A stretch of 64,000 nucleotides of DNA from Escarpia spicata (Eukaryota; Annelida; Polychaeta; Sabellida; Siboglinidae), in contig OZ023206.1 in assembly GCA_963995525.1 (NCBI GenBank), forward strand, positions 74,182,506 to 74,246,505. The letters run 5' to 3'. The position numbers and the translations under genes are program-made. Every line of letters starts with the position of its first letter. The stretch's first letter is position 1. Below are positions 24,371 through 38,775 of this stretch, one piece after another. The notes beneath the pieces were generated by a model, which was not told where the DNA came from, searched no databases, and saw only the letters and a program-made list of their open reading frames with translations.

Positions 24371-26185
24371 TACGCTGCAATCAACATGCAGCAGTTTCAA
24401 TGCGACTTACGCGCTTCCCCATTGATTATAAACCCCGCCGACAACATTGAGAGTCTGTTTGAACAGTATAATGATCAACTTCGAACGGATGCGCTCGCTG
24501 AGCAATTGGTCTCTTATTTCACAGGTAAGATCGCTGATATCAGTACACGGCTGGTGATTGCACGCTCGCAGTGACAACTGCCCGCATTCCTACACAACAT
24601 CGAATGCCGTATTGAAGAACCATTTTGTGACGTTCAACTTGCTACAGTCACCGCCATCTACGGTCTGGTTGAGAAGACATCCAGCAAATCTTCTTCCAGC
24701 ATTGACGTCATTTCGGGAACCATGCTTAAATCTAACATTGACATTCTTGGACCAATGCAAACCAGCATTGTTAACATGTACATCGTGTCGGTCTTACGAC
24801 CTGTCGCTATGAAACATGCCGTAGTAACACCGCTGTTAAAGAGGAATGGTCTTGATCCAGAACTGTTATCGAATTATCGTCCAATAAAATATCTGTCTTT
24901 CGTATCGAAACTCGCCGAAAGATGCATTGCTATCCAAATACGACAGCACATGGATGCGAACGGCATCTTCGATATTTTCCAAAGTGCGTACCGTCCAACG
25001 CACAGCTGTGAAACAGGCCTAGTACGCATACAGGACGACATCTGGATAACAAGAAGAGCTTGATACTAGGGCTACTAAATCACAGTGCCGCTTTTGATAC
25101 TGTCGAACACCATTTGCAGTTCAAACAACTGCAGAGAATTGGCGAACTCAGGCAGTTAAAGTTGGCAACATCATTTCAAGAAGTGTCGACCTAACATGTG
25201 GTGTGCCTCACGATAGCGTGCTCGGACCTCTTCTGTTCACTGCCTTGGACTCAATCATGTTTTTGAATATCATCAACTGCGCTATCATATGTACGCTGAT
25301 GATTCGCAATTATTTGAGGACTTTCCCCGTGACCAGCCATTTACAATGGCCACCGACCGAATATCTCGTTGTACCACCGATGTGAAAGCGTGGATGTCTT
25401 ACCATAATCTCCTGCTTAACGAGAACACAGCTGAGATAATCGTCATATCTGCGGTGAACAATCGGAAACTTGTTCACCCGCCTGTTGACCAAGTCATTGA
25501 TGTATGTAGCTGTTCTGTTTCGCCGAAGCCGGTTATCCGCGACATCGGCATTCTACTCGACAACACTATGTCGATGACGAATCAAGTGCATCGTGTTTGT
25601 CAGGTGGCATATTGTCACCTCCAAAGCATCGCGTTAATTAGGAAATGTCTGATAGTGAATGCCTGCAGAACACATGTGAACGCTTTGTTCATGTCACGTA
25701 TTGATTACGGCAACGCAGTGTTATATGGTCTGCCGGAGACGCACTTGCGATAGTTGCAGATGGTACAGAATTCCGCAGGACGTCTCAATACCGGGACAAG
25801 GAGACGAGAACACACAACACCTGTTCTGTACCGTCTACACTGGTTGCCTATACGCCAGAGGATCGAATTCAAGATGTTACTGCTGGTATATCGTGCAGTG
25901 CTCCATCTCGTCCCTGCGTACATTTCATCGCTCGTTTCATCCTACACGCCGACCAGATCACTTAGATCGGCCGAACAAGGTCTGCTGACTGTTCCAAGAA
26001 ATCACCGTGAACATTAAGGCCGTATTTCCTTCTCGGTGGCTGGCCCGATCCTGTGGAATGCCCTGCCTCATGCAGTCAGGCATGCAAACTGCGTTGCCAC
26101 TTTCAAATCATTCTTAAAGACATATTTATTTCGACCGGCTTTCAATGAACTTTGTAATCCGCAAGTGACATTTATGCAATGTTGA
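24371..26185 (+). pseudogene. Outer L2-like LINE, reverse-transcriptase part
   Basis: Continues the element of 18609-19572. 'YAAINMQQFQCDL' joins the interrupted frame; then 'ELLSNYRPIKYLSFVSKLAE' (near 24860), 'FQSAYRPTHSCETGLVRIQD' (near 24978), the catalytic 'YADDSQLFEDF' (near 25292), 'SRIDYGNAVLYGLPE', 'RLHWLPIRQRIEFKMLLLVY' (near 25830), and the C-terminal 'GPILWNALPHAV', which runs to TGA at 26183-26185. Frameshifts and stops are frequent. Homologous to 3040-6023 but clearly diverged. Confidence 0.85.
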
Positions 26186-26568
26186 CATTCGGTTATGTAC
26201 TTACGATGCAGTTATTTATTACTATCATTTTTTAATTAGCCTAATATATGTATTTATTTTATACAATTTAAGCACCTTATTTATTTTAGGTATTAAACGG
26301 CTAATTTATTTAATTTATATATGTATATGCACTTGTAAATATATATATTTATTTATTTTTATTCTGGTTTATTTAACTGACATTTCATGTAATTTGTATA
26401 TGCTACTTTTAAATCATTTTATTTTACCTTTGTATTTAATATTTATATTTAATATGTTTTAGGTCATTTAATGTATTGTACTTACACTCTACGATTGTCA
26501 GCGCCTTTGAGCAGATTTGGTATCCGGACACACTGCGCTCTATAAATGCTTTATAATAATAATGATAT
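26186..26568 (+). repeat. 3' end of outer L2-like LINE
   Basis: AT-rich 3' region ending in 'GCGCCTTTGAGCAG', 'CTGCGCTCTATAAATGC' and a short (ATA)n run near 26553-26566. This tail is shared, with divergence, by the SINE at 13.9 kb and a minus-strand fragment at 41.0 kb. Confidence 0.75.
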
Positions 26569-27063
26569 AGACAATTTTACGACCAGCTACCTTTTAATAG
26601 GGTCGATTGGGTTGCCGAAAACATAACTTTATTCTGGTGGGCCTATGCATTGTCAATTACCCTGTTTGACAACGTTGTCAAGGAACATATCCAAAGAAGC
26701 ATTTTTATTGTGAAAATTACAGACCCGAACACTGTTTTCTACATGTGTTGCATTTCAGTCATTTCACATCGGTACAAGTATCCACAAACAACAACCATAT
26801 TTAACATACTACTGTTTCCGATCTGATGTCCACACATATCACATTTTAAAAGTGTTGTGCACTTGTCAACACGTTTCTTTCCTGAATCAATCTTTAAAAA
26901 TGACTGAGCATCCAAATATGTTTTATCTCAATCGTGTGTTAACATTGCCAGTGCACATGTCTGACTTAAAATTGCCACTTGTGAACAGGAAGCCACACGT
27001 ATCACCTCGCCTCAGCTTCATTATGACAACAGCCAAGTGATTTCAAATTGATACTATATGCAA
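26569..27063. other. Non-coding spacer
   Basis: No recognisable gene. Confidence 0.4.
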
Positions 27064-28439
<1,376 letters not shown>

Positions 28440-29643
28440 ACAACGTGACAGTTGTTGGTGTCAATATCCGCGAGTTTTTGTAGCTTTGTTATTTTATTGT
28501 TGACAGTTCTGTCACAAACATTTGTTAGTTCTGAAACAAAATAAAAGTAAGTAACACCATCAGACGTCCTTTGAAACAGGCTAACCATAAACAATAGAGT
28601 GTAAAGAACAGTGTGGAAGACTGGGAAAAATGTTTCTTAAAGAAACTGGAAATATTTATTTGTCGCAAATACACAATATAGAATAATTGTAGTAAAAACA
28701 ATACAATATGTTTACAATCGATTCACAACGTGAAAAACATAAAGCTGATGGTAAAAACAAAAAAACGTGTAATATAACATTTTCCATGTGAAATATATGG
28801 CAAGATGTTTACGCATGACGTGTGCATTTACGCGGGAAGACCGTATGTATATAGATTGTTTAGTTCTTGTTTAATATCTCCGTTTTTTAACTATTCACAA
28901 TTTTCTTCTCGGTGTGTGTCATAAGAGAACGGCATCTAGATCTGGCAAGCAAAATTAACATTTTCCCTAAATCGTCAGAAAGTGTATTCGACGTGTTTGA
29001 CCGATCCTAACATGAAATAGTTGCGAGTAATTACACGTTTCAGTCTTGTGAATAAAATATTATCCGAAAAGTCATTGATTTGCAACATATGTCATTAGCA
29101 ATACACGTGTGTCATCATATTTGTCATTGGCGTCACGCTGGCCTACAAATACAATGACTGAAAATATATTTAATTAGGCAAAATAGTGTTGTATGCCTAC
29201 AATTTGATCAAGAGTCTGAAGAAAAAAACAGTGTTAACAAAGATTGAATTGCATGATCTATATGGCAAAAGATAAGCACGTGACGCTAATGACACTAGGG
29301 AGTACAGTGTACATGTCTCAACTGTTTATTCTCCCCGAATCCCAATTTGTAGGATAACGCGTGGACATGGACAATTTTCTGAACTGTACTACAGATATTA
29401 TAAAATAATATACAGGCAACATTTATTAAATTGTTTGACTTTTTAGGAAACCAGCAAACTTTATTTTTCAGTTGTCAAATTACAAATATTCACCCGAACA
29501 CGAATTCAAGTGATACAGACAGTTGTATTGTATTTAGACATACTCATAACTTTGGGCACAGAACAGTCAACATAATAACTAATCCATAGCTTGCTGTAGT
29601 CTGTATATTTGATTGCACACCCCATACAGTGCCCTTGCATTTA
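28440..29643. other. AT-rich non-coding region
   Basis: No coding or repeat structure identified before repeat A begins at about 29644. Confidence 0.4.
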
Positions 29644-32600
29644 GAGGCCTCCCAGTAAAAGCATTTATTGGCCTAGAGGTGATGGTAATTATGCAATGTT
29701 ATAGGCTGCTTTTATTGCTTTGTAGAATGTAATACTAGTATAAATTATAGCTTGAGTAAGTTGATATTTGCTAGTTTGAATGCATAAAGGTCAATATAAG
29801 AAACTATTTAGACACTGCCATTCGTGTTTGTATTTAAACTTCTGTGAAATAAAATTGGTTTAATGAAAACAACGAATGTGCTACCAAGAGATGGTTAAAT
29901 AAACTCTCACAATTAATGTAATTATATCAAAATTATTTATCATTGATCGTACAATTATTATTTTTGTCCTCCCATAAAAAACACACCGAGAAGACAGAAG
30001 TGTTGGCGATAGGAGTACTTGTGTCTCTCTGAAGAAAGGAAATGACCTAAATCAACATTAAACACATCCGTTTCTGCTAAAGAACCCCTCCTCAGTTGAT
30101 TTATAGAAAAAATTGTTTACAAACATTATAAGTAATAAACTTTTTATTTTTGGAAAACTGTGAACAAAATTCCAACCCCTTAGTGCGCGTCTGTCACGCA
30201 CTATTTTCTAAAAGAGTAAAAAGGAAAACAAAATATGCCATGTACCGTGCTTGACCTATTTGTAATTCACAAATTCAAACATTTTAATCAGTGAATTGCA
30301 GTTAACAAACTAATTAATCAATTCCGAACCTCAATATGTCGCTTATATCACCGTGTAAATGGCGGAAATAATCTTTGTTACCATGAAAATGGGGGTATGA
30401 GACTGGGTGAAAACAAATACAGTATATTTTTACTCACTAAGACCCAATTTATCCTTTGGACAAACAAAATTGCATTATTTGCATGAATTAAAAATAGTCT
30501 CACAGACGCGAAAGATAATTGCGAATGATCTATTTGATCATTCTAAATAATAAACACCAGGCAATAAGTAATCTTTTACGTTTCACATTGGTATACTTTC
30601 AACCCTATATTACAACATCATAGAAGGAAAACAATTTTTTAGGAAAGAAATGATTCACAATTTTTACACGAGTGTTCTGTTTTTCGTGTATCAAGTATCA
30701 ACAAAATAAGCTGAAATTATGTCGTATTTATTAATATTTATTATTTATTAATGTCTACCAGAATATTTTATCATCTGCTATTGTCCATTGCATGGTAATG
30801 TTAATCTATATGTATATATATGTACCTGTATATATATATATATATGTCATGGAAGACATTGTGCTGTGCAGACATATGTGGATCCGCACGTGGCTCCTGA
30901 GCACTCTGCATATATGTATACATTTTATAACACAATTATGTTCTGTTTTTGATAAAATATCGTAAAGACATCACAATCGGTGTTCTCTGCTTCATTTAAT
31001 GTTGTATAAACAACATTATGATTGGTGTTCCCGACATTTCAGAGGAAATCTCTCATGGAAGAAAAGCTTTGATGTGATCAGTTTGGGATTAATAAAGACA
31101 GCTTGATGAACTCTACAAAACATGGTTTGTATTCGCTGCACATCCTACATCATCTCAGCATATTTTTCACCTATTATATACATACAACCATACTGAAATT
31201 GTATTTGTATTAAGGATCTAAACAGCACTGCTGGGCATACATAAGCCGGTACAACATAGTGATTTACATATACAATAAAGATAAATGTTCCTTTGGTTTA
31301 CTCAAGGAAAACATTGATCCCCATGTCTGATTATAACATTACATATGCCATCGTCATGTATTTAGTTTAGTTTCCGTACAAATTTGTATTCATGTAATGC
31401 TATAATTATTGGTGAAATTACATTAATTAACAGGTAGATATAAAATAAATTATGTTCTTGTTCTTGTTTTGGAATAATTGCAACTCTAGATTACCCATAT
31501 GATAGTTTCATGTTGGAATATGCATGGAAATTGCTGGGCTGGCAAGGCGCTTCAGTAGCATAACAAGTAAAACGGAGCGCACAACTTCATAGATTTCCAG
31601 AAAGTAACAACAAGTGGAGCCGCTGAGAGATATAATGTCACAAATCAACGATTAATATGTCTAAGAAGCCTCCAGATTGCACACGACAATTCAACCAATG
31701 CATGAGCAATCATATGTTTGTATAATACAAAAATTTGTAAATTTGACATTTGTAGGCTTGAGCGGGTCTTCGAATGCCACAGCCACAGTACGTCAGTTAG
31801 ATCCATTGAGATGTTATTGTTATGTCTTCAACTGACAGTTAATCTGTATACGGTGTTTTCAATTGACAGTTAAACTGTCTATGGAATATTCAAATTACAC
31901 TTGATATAAATCGACCAATGTATGGCATGTGTAGGCTTTGGAGCATCTTCAACTGTATACTCACCTGTACTTTCAAATACAGATCACATAAAACCTCATA
32001 AACATGTTGTGTTTTTAAAAAAAAGCTTAAAGTCCATATTAGGACAATATCGTTTTGACCCAACTACATACACGAATTATGGCTATACCCCTAGCTAAGA
32101 CTGTAAGCCACGTGATTTTTGTTCAGTTTATGCTTTGTTTTTATATTTTGCACTTTAATCCAACAAATACTATTATGTAAATAAATATGTGGAATATTAG
32201 GTATCATATTTTTAAAAGAGTATGAACGACAGAGAACAATTACCTTGTTAGTTATTCTGCTTGTATACAACTTGGAAGTTTGTCTCTTATCTGGGCACAA
32301 GACATATTATTCCAAATTGAGAAAAAAATACTATGTTTATATGTTAGTGAGGTCACGAAAAATGGAACTCTTTTTTTTCTGAGCTTACCTATTGAGTTAA
32401 TCAAATGACTTTACCATTACATTGTAAGGAATACAATGAAAAAAAATGTATCATCTGACAGGAAAGGCCCATTTAGCATGCTTTGTAAAGATTTACCATT
32501 TCTATACCTATTTGAACACCTACAAAATTTGGTATTTTGGCATAAAAACGATTTGTATAAACGATTGTCGACAGCATTTCAAACTTAAAAATAAAAACTA

Positions 32601-33709
32601 CTGAAAATATGAAGGCCTCCTATCTATCTACTTCTACCCATAGCTGAGTTACTGAGGTGAGAATCAGGTATTGTTTTTAAAGACAGTAATTTTGTGCGGT
32701 AGGTGTACTCTCTGAAAGAAGGAAATTAGCTAAATGAACATTACAAAATAGGTTTTTGACACAGACCCCTTCCTCAGTTGATTTATTAAAAAAAATTAAA
32801 GTTAACAAACTCATAGAGAATATGTATTTTGGGAAAACGTCCATGTCCTTATGTAGCGTCTGTCACACCCTATTTTCCACACAAAAATTGGAGAAAAATA
32901 TCAGAAAATACAGTGCTTGACCCATTTGCAATTCACAGATGCAGAATTATTAACCAGTGAGTTGCAGTTAACAATTAGCAAAACATTAATAAATTCCGTC
33001 TTTCAAAACTTCGATTATGCCACACAGTGAATGGCGGACTTGTTTTGTTACCATGGAAATGGGAGTCTGTGTGAAAAAGGTCAGTATAGTGTTTTCAGTA
33101 AGACCCAAACTATTATCTGGGAAGAGAAAAAACTGCACTATTTGTATGAATGAAAAAATAGTCTTAATATAATTGATTGCTGGAAACATATTAATAAGTG
33201 TGCGAGATGCGACACAAAAATGTTATTGATCTGTATCATCATCTTATACAATAAACACCAGGTAATAGGGAAAGAAAATGTCTTATTCCCAATTGTTACA
33301 CAAGTGTTGGAACCATGTTTTGTGACTTTGCTCATATATTGTTATATTTTACTTCAATTAAACAACGGAGTGAGGAGGAGACCATGCTAACCACATCATA
33401 ATTTTAAAAAGGTATGACTGATTTAGTATGATTATCTGGTTAGTTATTTTACTTGTATACCACTAGGAAGTTTTCTCTTAACTAGGCACAAGGCATATTA
33501 TTGGAAAGTGAAGAAAATGCAATGTGTATATGTGAGTGAAGTCATGTAACACTTTCATTTTCTAAATATCTGAGCTTTGCTATTCAGTTATTTCCGATAT
33601 CCCGCTTTATTTAGCAAATGCTGTCAAGATTTGCCATTTCAGTAGCTATTTGAAGATTTTAAATGTGGGGCATTTTCGCATAACAATATATAATTACGTT
33701 TGTTAACAA
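29644..33709 (+). repeat. Long non-coding repeat, copy A (about 4.07 kb)
   Basis: Matches 42776-46910 (copy B) in direct orientation, nearly end to end, with a few percent substitutions and small indels by eye. The left edge is at 'GAGGCCTCCCAGTAAAAG', the right edge at 'ATATATAATTACG'. No coding capacity is seen. Copy A continues past its right edge into related sequence up to 34180, so A appears to be the original context. Confidence 0.88.
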
Positions 33710-34170
33710 CATTTCAAATTGAAAACCAAAAATTATATGAATATCTGGAAGTCACCTTTTATTTGTAATAATTTAATATATACCCCAAGGTATTTTTGTG
33801 AAACAATGAATTGTCTATTCCCACCTTGGTTATTAAGGCGAGACAAAAGACAATAGTTTTTTTTGTAGTAGCTGTAATATTGTCTATCTAAATAAAAAAA
33901 GGAAAGTATCTAAATTAACAATAAAAACGTTTTCTGCCACAGAACCCTTCCTCGGTTGATTTCTTGAAGAAGAAATTGAACAAAAAGTAATTTCTTAGAT
34001 AATTTTATATGGAAAACAGAAACAAATTCTGTCACCTTATGTCGTGTCTGTTACACCACACTTTCCAAAAAAGTAAAGAGAAAATTATGAAACAAATGTA
34101 TACATTGCTATACAATGTGGTGTAATTTGTTTCATTCTCTATTTATACACAACTGTTCCATCATTTGTGA
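29995..34170 (+). repeat. Degenerate internal repeats, about 1.2-kb unit
   Basis: Landmarks recur in order three times: 'CTCAGTTGATTTAT'-like (30096, 32772, 33950), followed by 'GTCTGTCACxC' (30188, 32867, 34045), then (first two copies only) a block with 'GAATGGCGGA', 'GTTACCATG' and 'AATAAACACCAGG'. Spacing from second to third is about 1180 bp; about 1.5 kb of other sequence separates first from second. Confidence 0.6.
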
Positions 34171-34180
34171 CTTCGCTCAT

Positions 34181-35583
34181 ATTTAACAAGACAAGATTTT
34201 AACAAGATTGCCACCATGAGAATTAACTCTAGGTGGCAGGTGGACAATGAATCCCTTTGGCTTATCGAGAGTTCAACCCATTTATGTATGTGTATCCCGC
34301 CCTTCTGAGATCTCTCCTCTCAAACCCCTGGTCTCTAGTGTTGTTAAACAACATTCTTTTAGACGAATTTCAATACCTTGCTTGTTATTTCATCATCCAA
34401 ATCGTTGATATATATTAAGAATAATATAGGTCTTAGTACTGCTCCCTGTGGTACCCCACTCAATACCGATTTCAACAAACTATCCAGTTTAGTATACCAT
34501 TTCCGATGCCATGGGCCTTTAGTTTAAGCAGTAATCTTTGATGTGGTACTTTGTGGAAAGCTTTTTGAAAATCTAAGTACACGATATCTACTGGTGATCA
34601 ATCATCTACCCACTTAGTAAAGTCTTCCGTAAAACATCACATATTTGTTAAGCAAAACGAGAAAATCCACCATGTGATCTTTAATTAGTCTTTCTAATAA
34701 GTTGCAAATCACTGATGTTAAACTCACTGGTCTATAGTTCTCTGACTTGTTTCTCGAACTTTTTAAATAACGGTATAAAGTTTGCCTCTTTCCATTCTAA
34801 AGGAACCACTCCCTCTTCTAATGACAAATTAAAAACTGTTGCAATCGGTACGCTAATTTGTTCTACAATTTCCAATAGTAGTTTGAGCGGAATCCCATCC
34901 ACTCCAGTTGATTTATTATCCTTCGTAGCCCTTATTTTCTTAGCTACCATTTCCGGGGTTACAATTAATTGTCCTAAATAGTCTAAATCTGCCCACTTGA
35001 ACTTAGCCTCTGGTACTGGCAATGAACAAATATCTTCCCTGGTAAAAACTGAACTAATGTACCCATTCAGGTCTTCTGCCATTAAGAATCCCTCTGATAT
35101 TATATTTCCAGCACTCTCTTCTAGAGGACCGACCTTATCTTGAACTTTCTGTTTGGTTCGAGCATACACATAAAACAATCTTGCTGTCATGTTTTATATT
35201 ACTATCTAATTGTTGTTCATAGCATCTCTTTGAATTTCTAATTTTAGCTCTAGCTTGGTTAAGTGCTTCTTTATAACTGGTGTAGTCTTCATCATTTCCA
35301 GTACATCTATACGACTTCCACATCATTTGTTTATACTAAATTGTTCTAAAGGCTTCTTTAGATAAGTATTTCTTTTTGGACCGTTTCCTTGTTTTTTGAA
35401 GGGTACAAATTTATCGACTATGCACTTAATTTAACTCTTTAATATATTCCAGCATTCTGTTGCTGTCTTATTTTTCAGTGTGTTATTCCAGTCTATCTTT
35501 GCTAAATATTTCCTCATGTCCTTATACCTTCCTTTGTGGGAAATTCTCCTATACTGCTTTTTATTATTCCTTTCAGATTTTAC
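34181..35583 (-). pseudogene. CR1-type LINE, truncated second copy
   Basis: Reverse complement of the CR1 at 19.6-24.4 kb, from its terminal repeat region (34181) to the equivalent of about position 22150 (35583). It has a deletion between the C-terminal region and the RT core (near 34318). It encodes 'MMWKSYRCTGNDEDY' where the other copy has a stop, and keeps the segment around 34420-34440 that the other copy has lost. RT pieces 'MAEDLNGYISSVF' and 'SLEEGVVPLEWKEAN' are readable. It is inserted in the 3' part of the repeat A region. Confidence 0.88.
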
Positions 35584-35599
35584 TTATATATCATGGGAA

Positions 35600-36040
35600 T
35601 GTGTAATAAAAAGGCACAGTGGTAAGGGTTTAGCGGTGGTGAGAAACTATGGACCCACCCAAAACATTTGCCAATTCTGATCAAACATTGTAATCGTGTT
35701 GTTCAAGGAAGCAGCAAGAAAACAAAATGGTGCTTTTATTTGGTATGCCCCATATAATCCAATGAATAAAATGTAGTAAACGGTATATATCCGCCCAGTT
35801 AGGGGTACACATGAGGGAACAACACAAAAAATTGGCTAACGCCAATCGAAAACCGAAATAGTAATGTTTAATGAAGCAACACAAAACAGTTGGCACATTT
35901 ATATGGTCTGTACCACACCCCTGGGAAAATGTAGTGACACAACATATTTATATTTAAAGAGGGAGTGACAACAACAAACACAAATTGCTGTCTCCGATCA
36001 AAAAGTGTAATGTTATTGTTCAAGGAAGCACCCAAAGCTG
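35600..36040. repeat. Spaced direct repeat, about 316-bp offset
   Basis: A segment around 35677-35717 ('GATCAAACATTGTAATCG', 'TTGTTCAAGGAAGCA') recurs diverged at 35994-36033. Similar phrases on 'CAACACAAA' occur between. The nature is unknown. Confidence 0.45.
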
Positions 36041-37290
36041 CCTTTACTTCAACCACCTCCCTCAACTCTTCCATTCTTCGCCCATCAGTTCTTCTCACTC
36101 TCACAATTCTTCGTAACCAGTTGTTTTCACGAAACCTGCACCTTCTCTTTGCTTCTCTACCAGTGCCATAGTTTCTAAACCATAGAGGTACGTCGAGATA
36201 ACACATAGGCAGACTATATTTCCGTTGTGTTTTCGTGATATGCGCCTGTATCTCATCATACCTTCGACTTTCCTTCAAGGTTTGCCCCTGCCTTGATCCT
36301 CCTACGAATTTCGGTGTCTGAATTCCCGTTCCCGCATATCACTCCATCCAGGTATATAAACCTGTCTCTTTATTTTAGTTTCTTCCCCTTAGGGTGTATT
36401 TCCACTCAGCACTTTGGTTTGCTGCTCCACCCATATTCCTCTGTCGTATCCAGGGTAACTTTTAGTCCATGCCTGCTGAATGTATCCTTCCACTTTGTCA
36501 GTTGTTCTTGAGATATGTTTCCTTCCCCGTCCACTACCACTGCCAGATCGTCTGCATTCAGTAGCTTCCGAAGGATGTCCCCCATACCAGTCTTTCTACT
36601 TATCAGTTCCACCACTTCGATAAACAAGAGTGGGTTCAGGGCGCTCCCCTATCTTTGGCCAACATTCACTTCAAATTATCATGACACTATCGGTCCACAC
36701 AACACCCGGCTCTTTGTTTTTTAATATGTCCCTTTAATCATCCTGACCTCTGCTCCTGGGACCCACATCTGCCTCATTGTCGCCATCGCCATCTATGTTG
36801 CAAGGTATCATAATGCTTTATCCAGGTCTATGAATCCTACTGCCATATCTTCTGTCCCTCCAATTTCTTTTCCATTAACTGCCTTAGGGCAAATATTTTG
36901 TCAGTTGTTCCTGTTCCTGTTCTAAACCCCTACTGTTCTTCACCGATTTCCACTTCCACTACTGCACTTATTCTGTCATCCAGGATTCTTTTCAGCATCT
37001 TCATCATATGACTCAGCAAAGTAATGACTCTGTATTTCCCAGGGTCGTGCGTCTCTCTTCCTTTTCCATAGTGTCGTTCTTCACTCTTCTGAGATCTTTC
37101 CCTCTTTCATGCACGTGTTCAGCAAACTTTGTTTGTCCATCAAGCCACCACCAGCATCTCCACTCGCACTTCATCAATGCCTGCAGCCCGACCTTTCTTC
37201 ATCTTATTCATTGCCCTCGCTATATCAACATCCACATTCTCTTCCACCTTTACTTCTCCTTCAACTGCACATGGCAGATCTAGTCATATG
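35990..37290 (-). pseudogene. LINE reverse-transcriptase remnant (different family)
   Basis: Minus-strand pieces of a non-LTR reverse transcriptase: 'LNADDLAVVVDGEGNISQEQ' (near 36560; the usual Tyr before ADD is replaced by Asn), 'LTKWKDTFSRHGLKVTLDTT', 'KVEGMMRYRRISRK' (near 36260), 'YLYGLETMALVEKQRER', 'ENNWLRRIVRVRRTDGRRME' (near 36110). Upstream RT blocks at 36600-37290 are shattered. The order and motifs fit a LINE clade distinct from CR1/L2, which I cannot name with confidence. Confidence 0.7.
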
Positions 37291-37299
37291 TTTTCCTTT

Positions 37300-38512
37300 T
37301 GATTTATCAATACCTAATGCTATTGATCAAATGGTTCGTTTATTATGACTTAAAGTGTTTACACACGATTATTCAAACAATGTATTTGATTAAATCCCAA
37401 GACGATATTTCACTTGTAAAGGTTCTCGTCAGTAATCTGTATGCATATGACCAATGCTGTCAATAAGAACGAGATATAATTATGGGATTGCGAACCTAAT
37501 CGTCACTTTGGAGTTTCACAAAAATCGCATTTATCACCTAGTCATGTCATAACATGTTCTTCTTCTTCCCAATAACGTGGTGACCCCGATTTCCAGGTAA
37601 CGTCTTCACGGTTCTTTTTGTTCTTAATCAAGTTTGGACTCAAATATAACTCGTCGTTTCCACGTAATGATTTATGTTCACGCTAACTCGAGTGTTATAA
37701 ACATAAGCTCAAAACACTTTTTCAGTTGTGTATCTCAGATTTCGCTAAGGGCAAGGCCAAAGAACAAACTTATTCGCCGATTATTGTTCCACGCTAAAAT
37801 ATAGAGGTGTTTGGTTATATGGGAAACGCTAAAGAAAACATTTTTAAATGTTTCCACTCAGTGTGCACACCAGAGTGCATTTTAACGTACATTAGTAACA
37901 CCATCGAGGTGTTTTCAACAGGGGAATTTTTTTGATGTTCTACTGTATCTAATAGTATAGTATTTCCTGTTTATATACAGCCAATAGTGACCTTAATTAA
38001 TCAAAATAAATCATGTCTTCCGACAGACGTCCGTGTGGCCACGTGGACTTTTTACTTGGTGACTGGCGTTCTCACTCAAGAAGCTGTTGTATCATGTCTA
38101 AAAAAGAAAATTGTAATGTGTGTTATTCCTTCATATCTACACTTGAACAGCTGCCTGGACATACATTATCCACATAGAAAGGTGGAACAACATTTAAGTG
38201 CATTAATAACAATGCATATTCTCCTGGACAAACACACACAAACGGAGACTGTATACGTTTTTTATTTTATTATTCGTATAGAATGTTTGCTTTGATGTAA
38301 ATGTGAGCAGTGTTTCGCAAAGCATGTTATGTAAAACGATTCCAACTGATCTATGGACGGTCCACGTAGTATTGAATAATCATTGATGAAACGAGTAATA
38401 TCTTTAACAATCGATAAACATCCGTCTGCCATCCGATATAAAACACTATGTTTGCCATGTTATTTTCTGCTACCCAATTCCATCAGTCCTTCGAATATCC
38501 ATGGTTTCGTTG
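37300..38512. other. Non-coding region
   Basis: No recognisable gene. It could hold the missing last exon of the calmodulin-like gene on the minus strand, but no suitable exon was found by eye. Confidence 0.35.
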
Positions 38513-38769
38513 TCAGTCACTGGCTGCTTTCATGTTTCCTGAGCACATGCTCAATACATGCCAATTTTTATTTGACATGGTTTTGTTTTCACACTCTTCT
38601 GCTGTAATTGGCTGGATGTCTTTGTTTAATGTCACCACTGACCATGTAACATTCAGTATCCTTCTTAAACACATGAAACGGAATGTAATTAGTTTTCGGT
38701 TGTCCATATCTTTTACTTTCCACGTTTCACATTTATGCAATAGCACTGATCTACCCAGAATCCCACGTG
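38513..38769 (-). pseudogene. LINE C-terminal fragment within an intron
   Basis: 'LLHKCETWKVKDMDNRKL' and 'FMCLRRILNVTWS' match the C-terminal region of a LINE ORF2. It begins only a few bases after the splice donor of exon 3 of the calmodulin-like gene and reads in frame from it, producing a misleading 172-codon fusion ORF. Confidence 0.7.
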
Positions 38770-38775
38770 TCTTAC

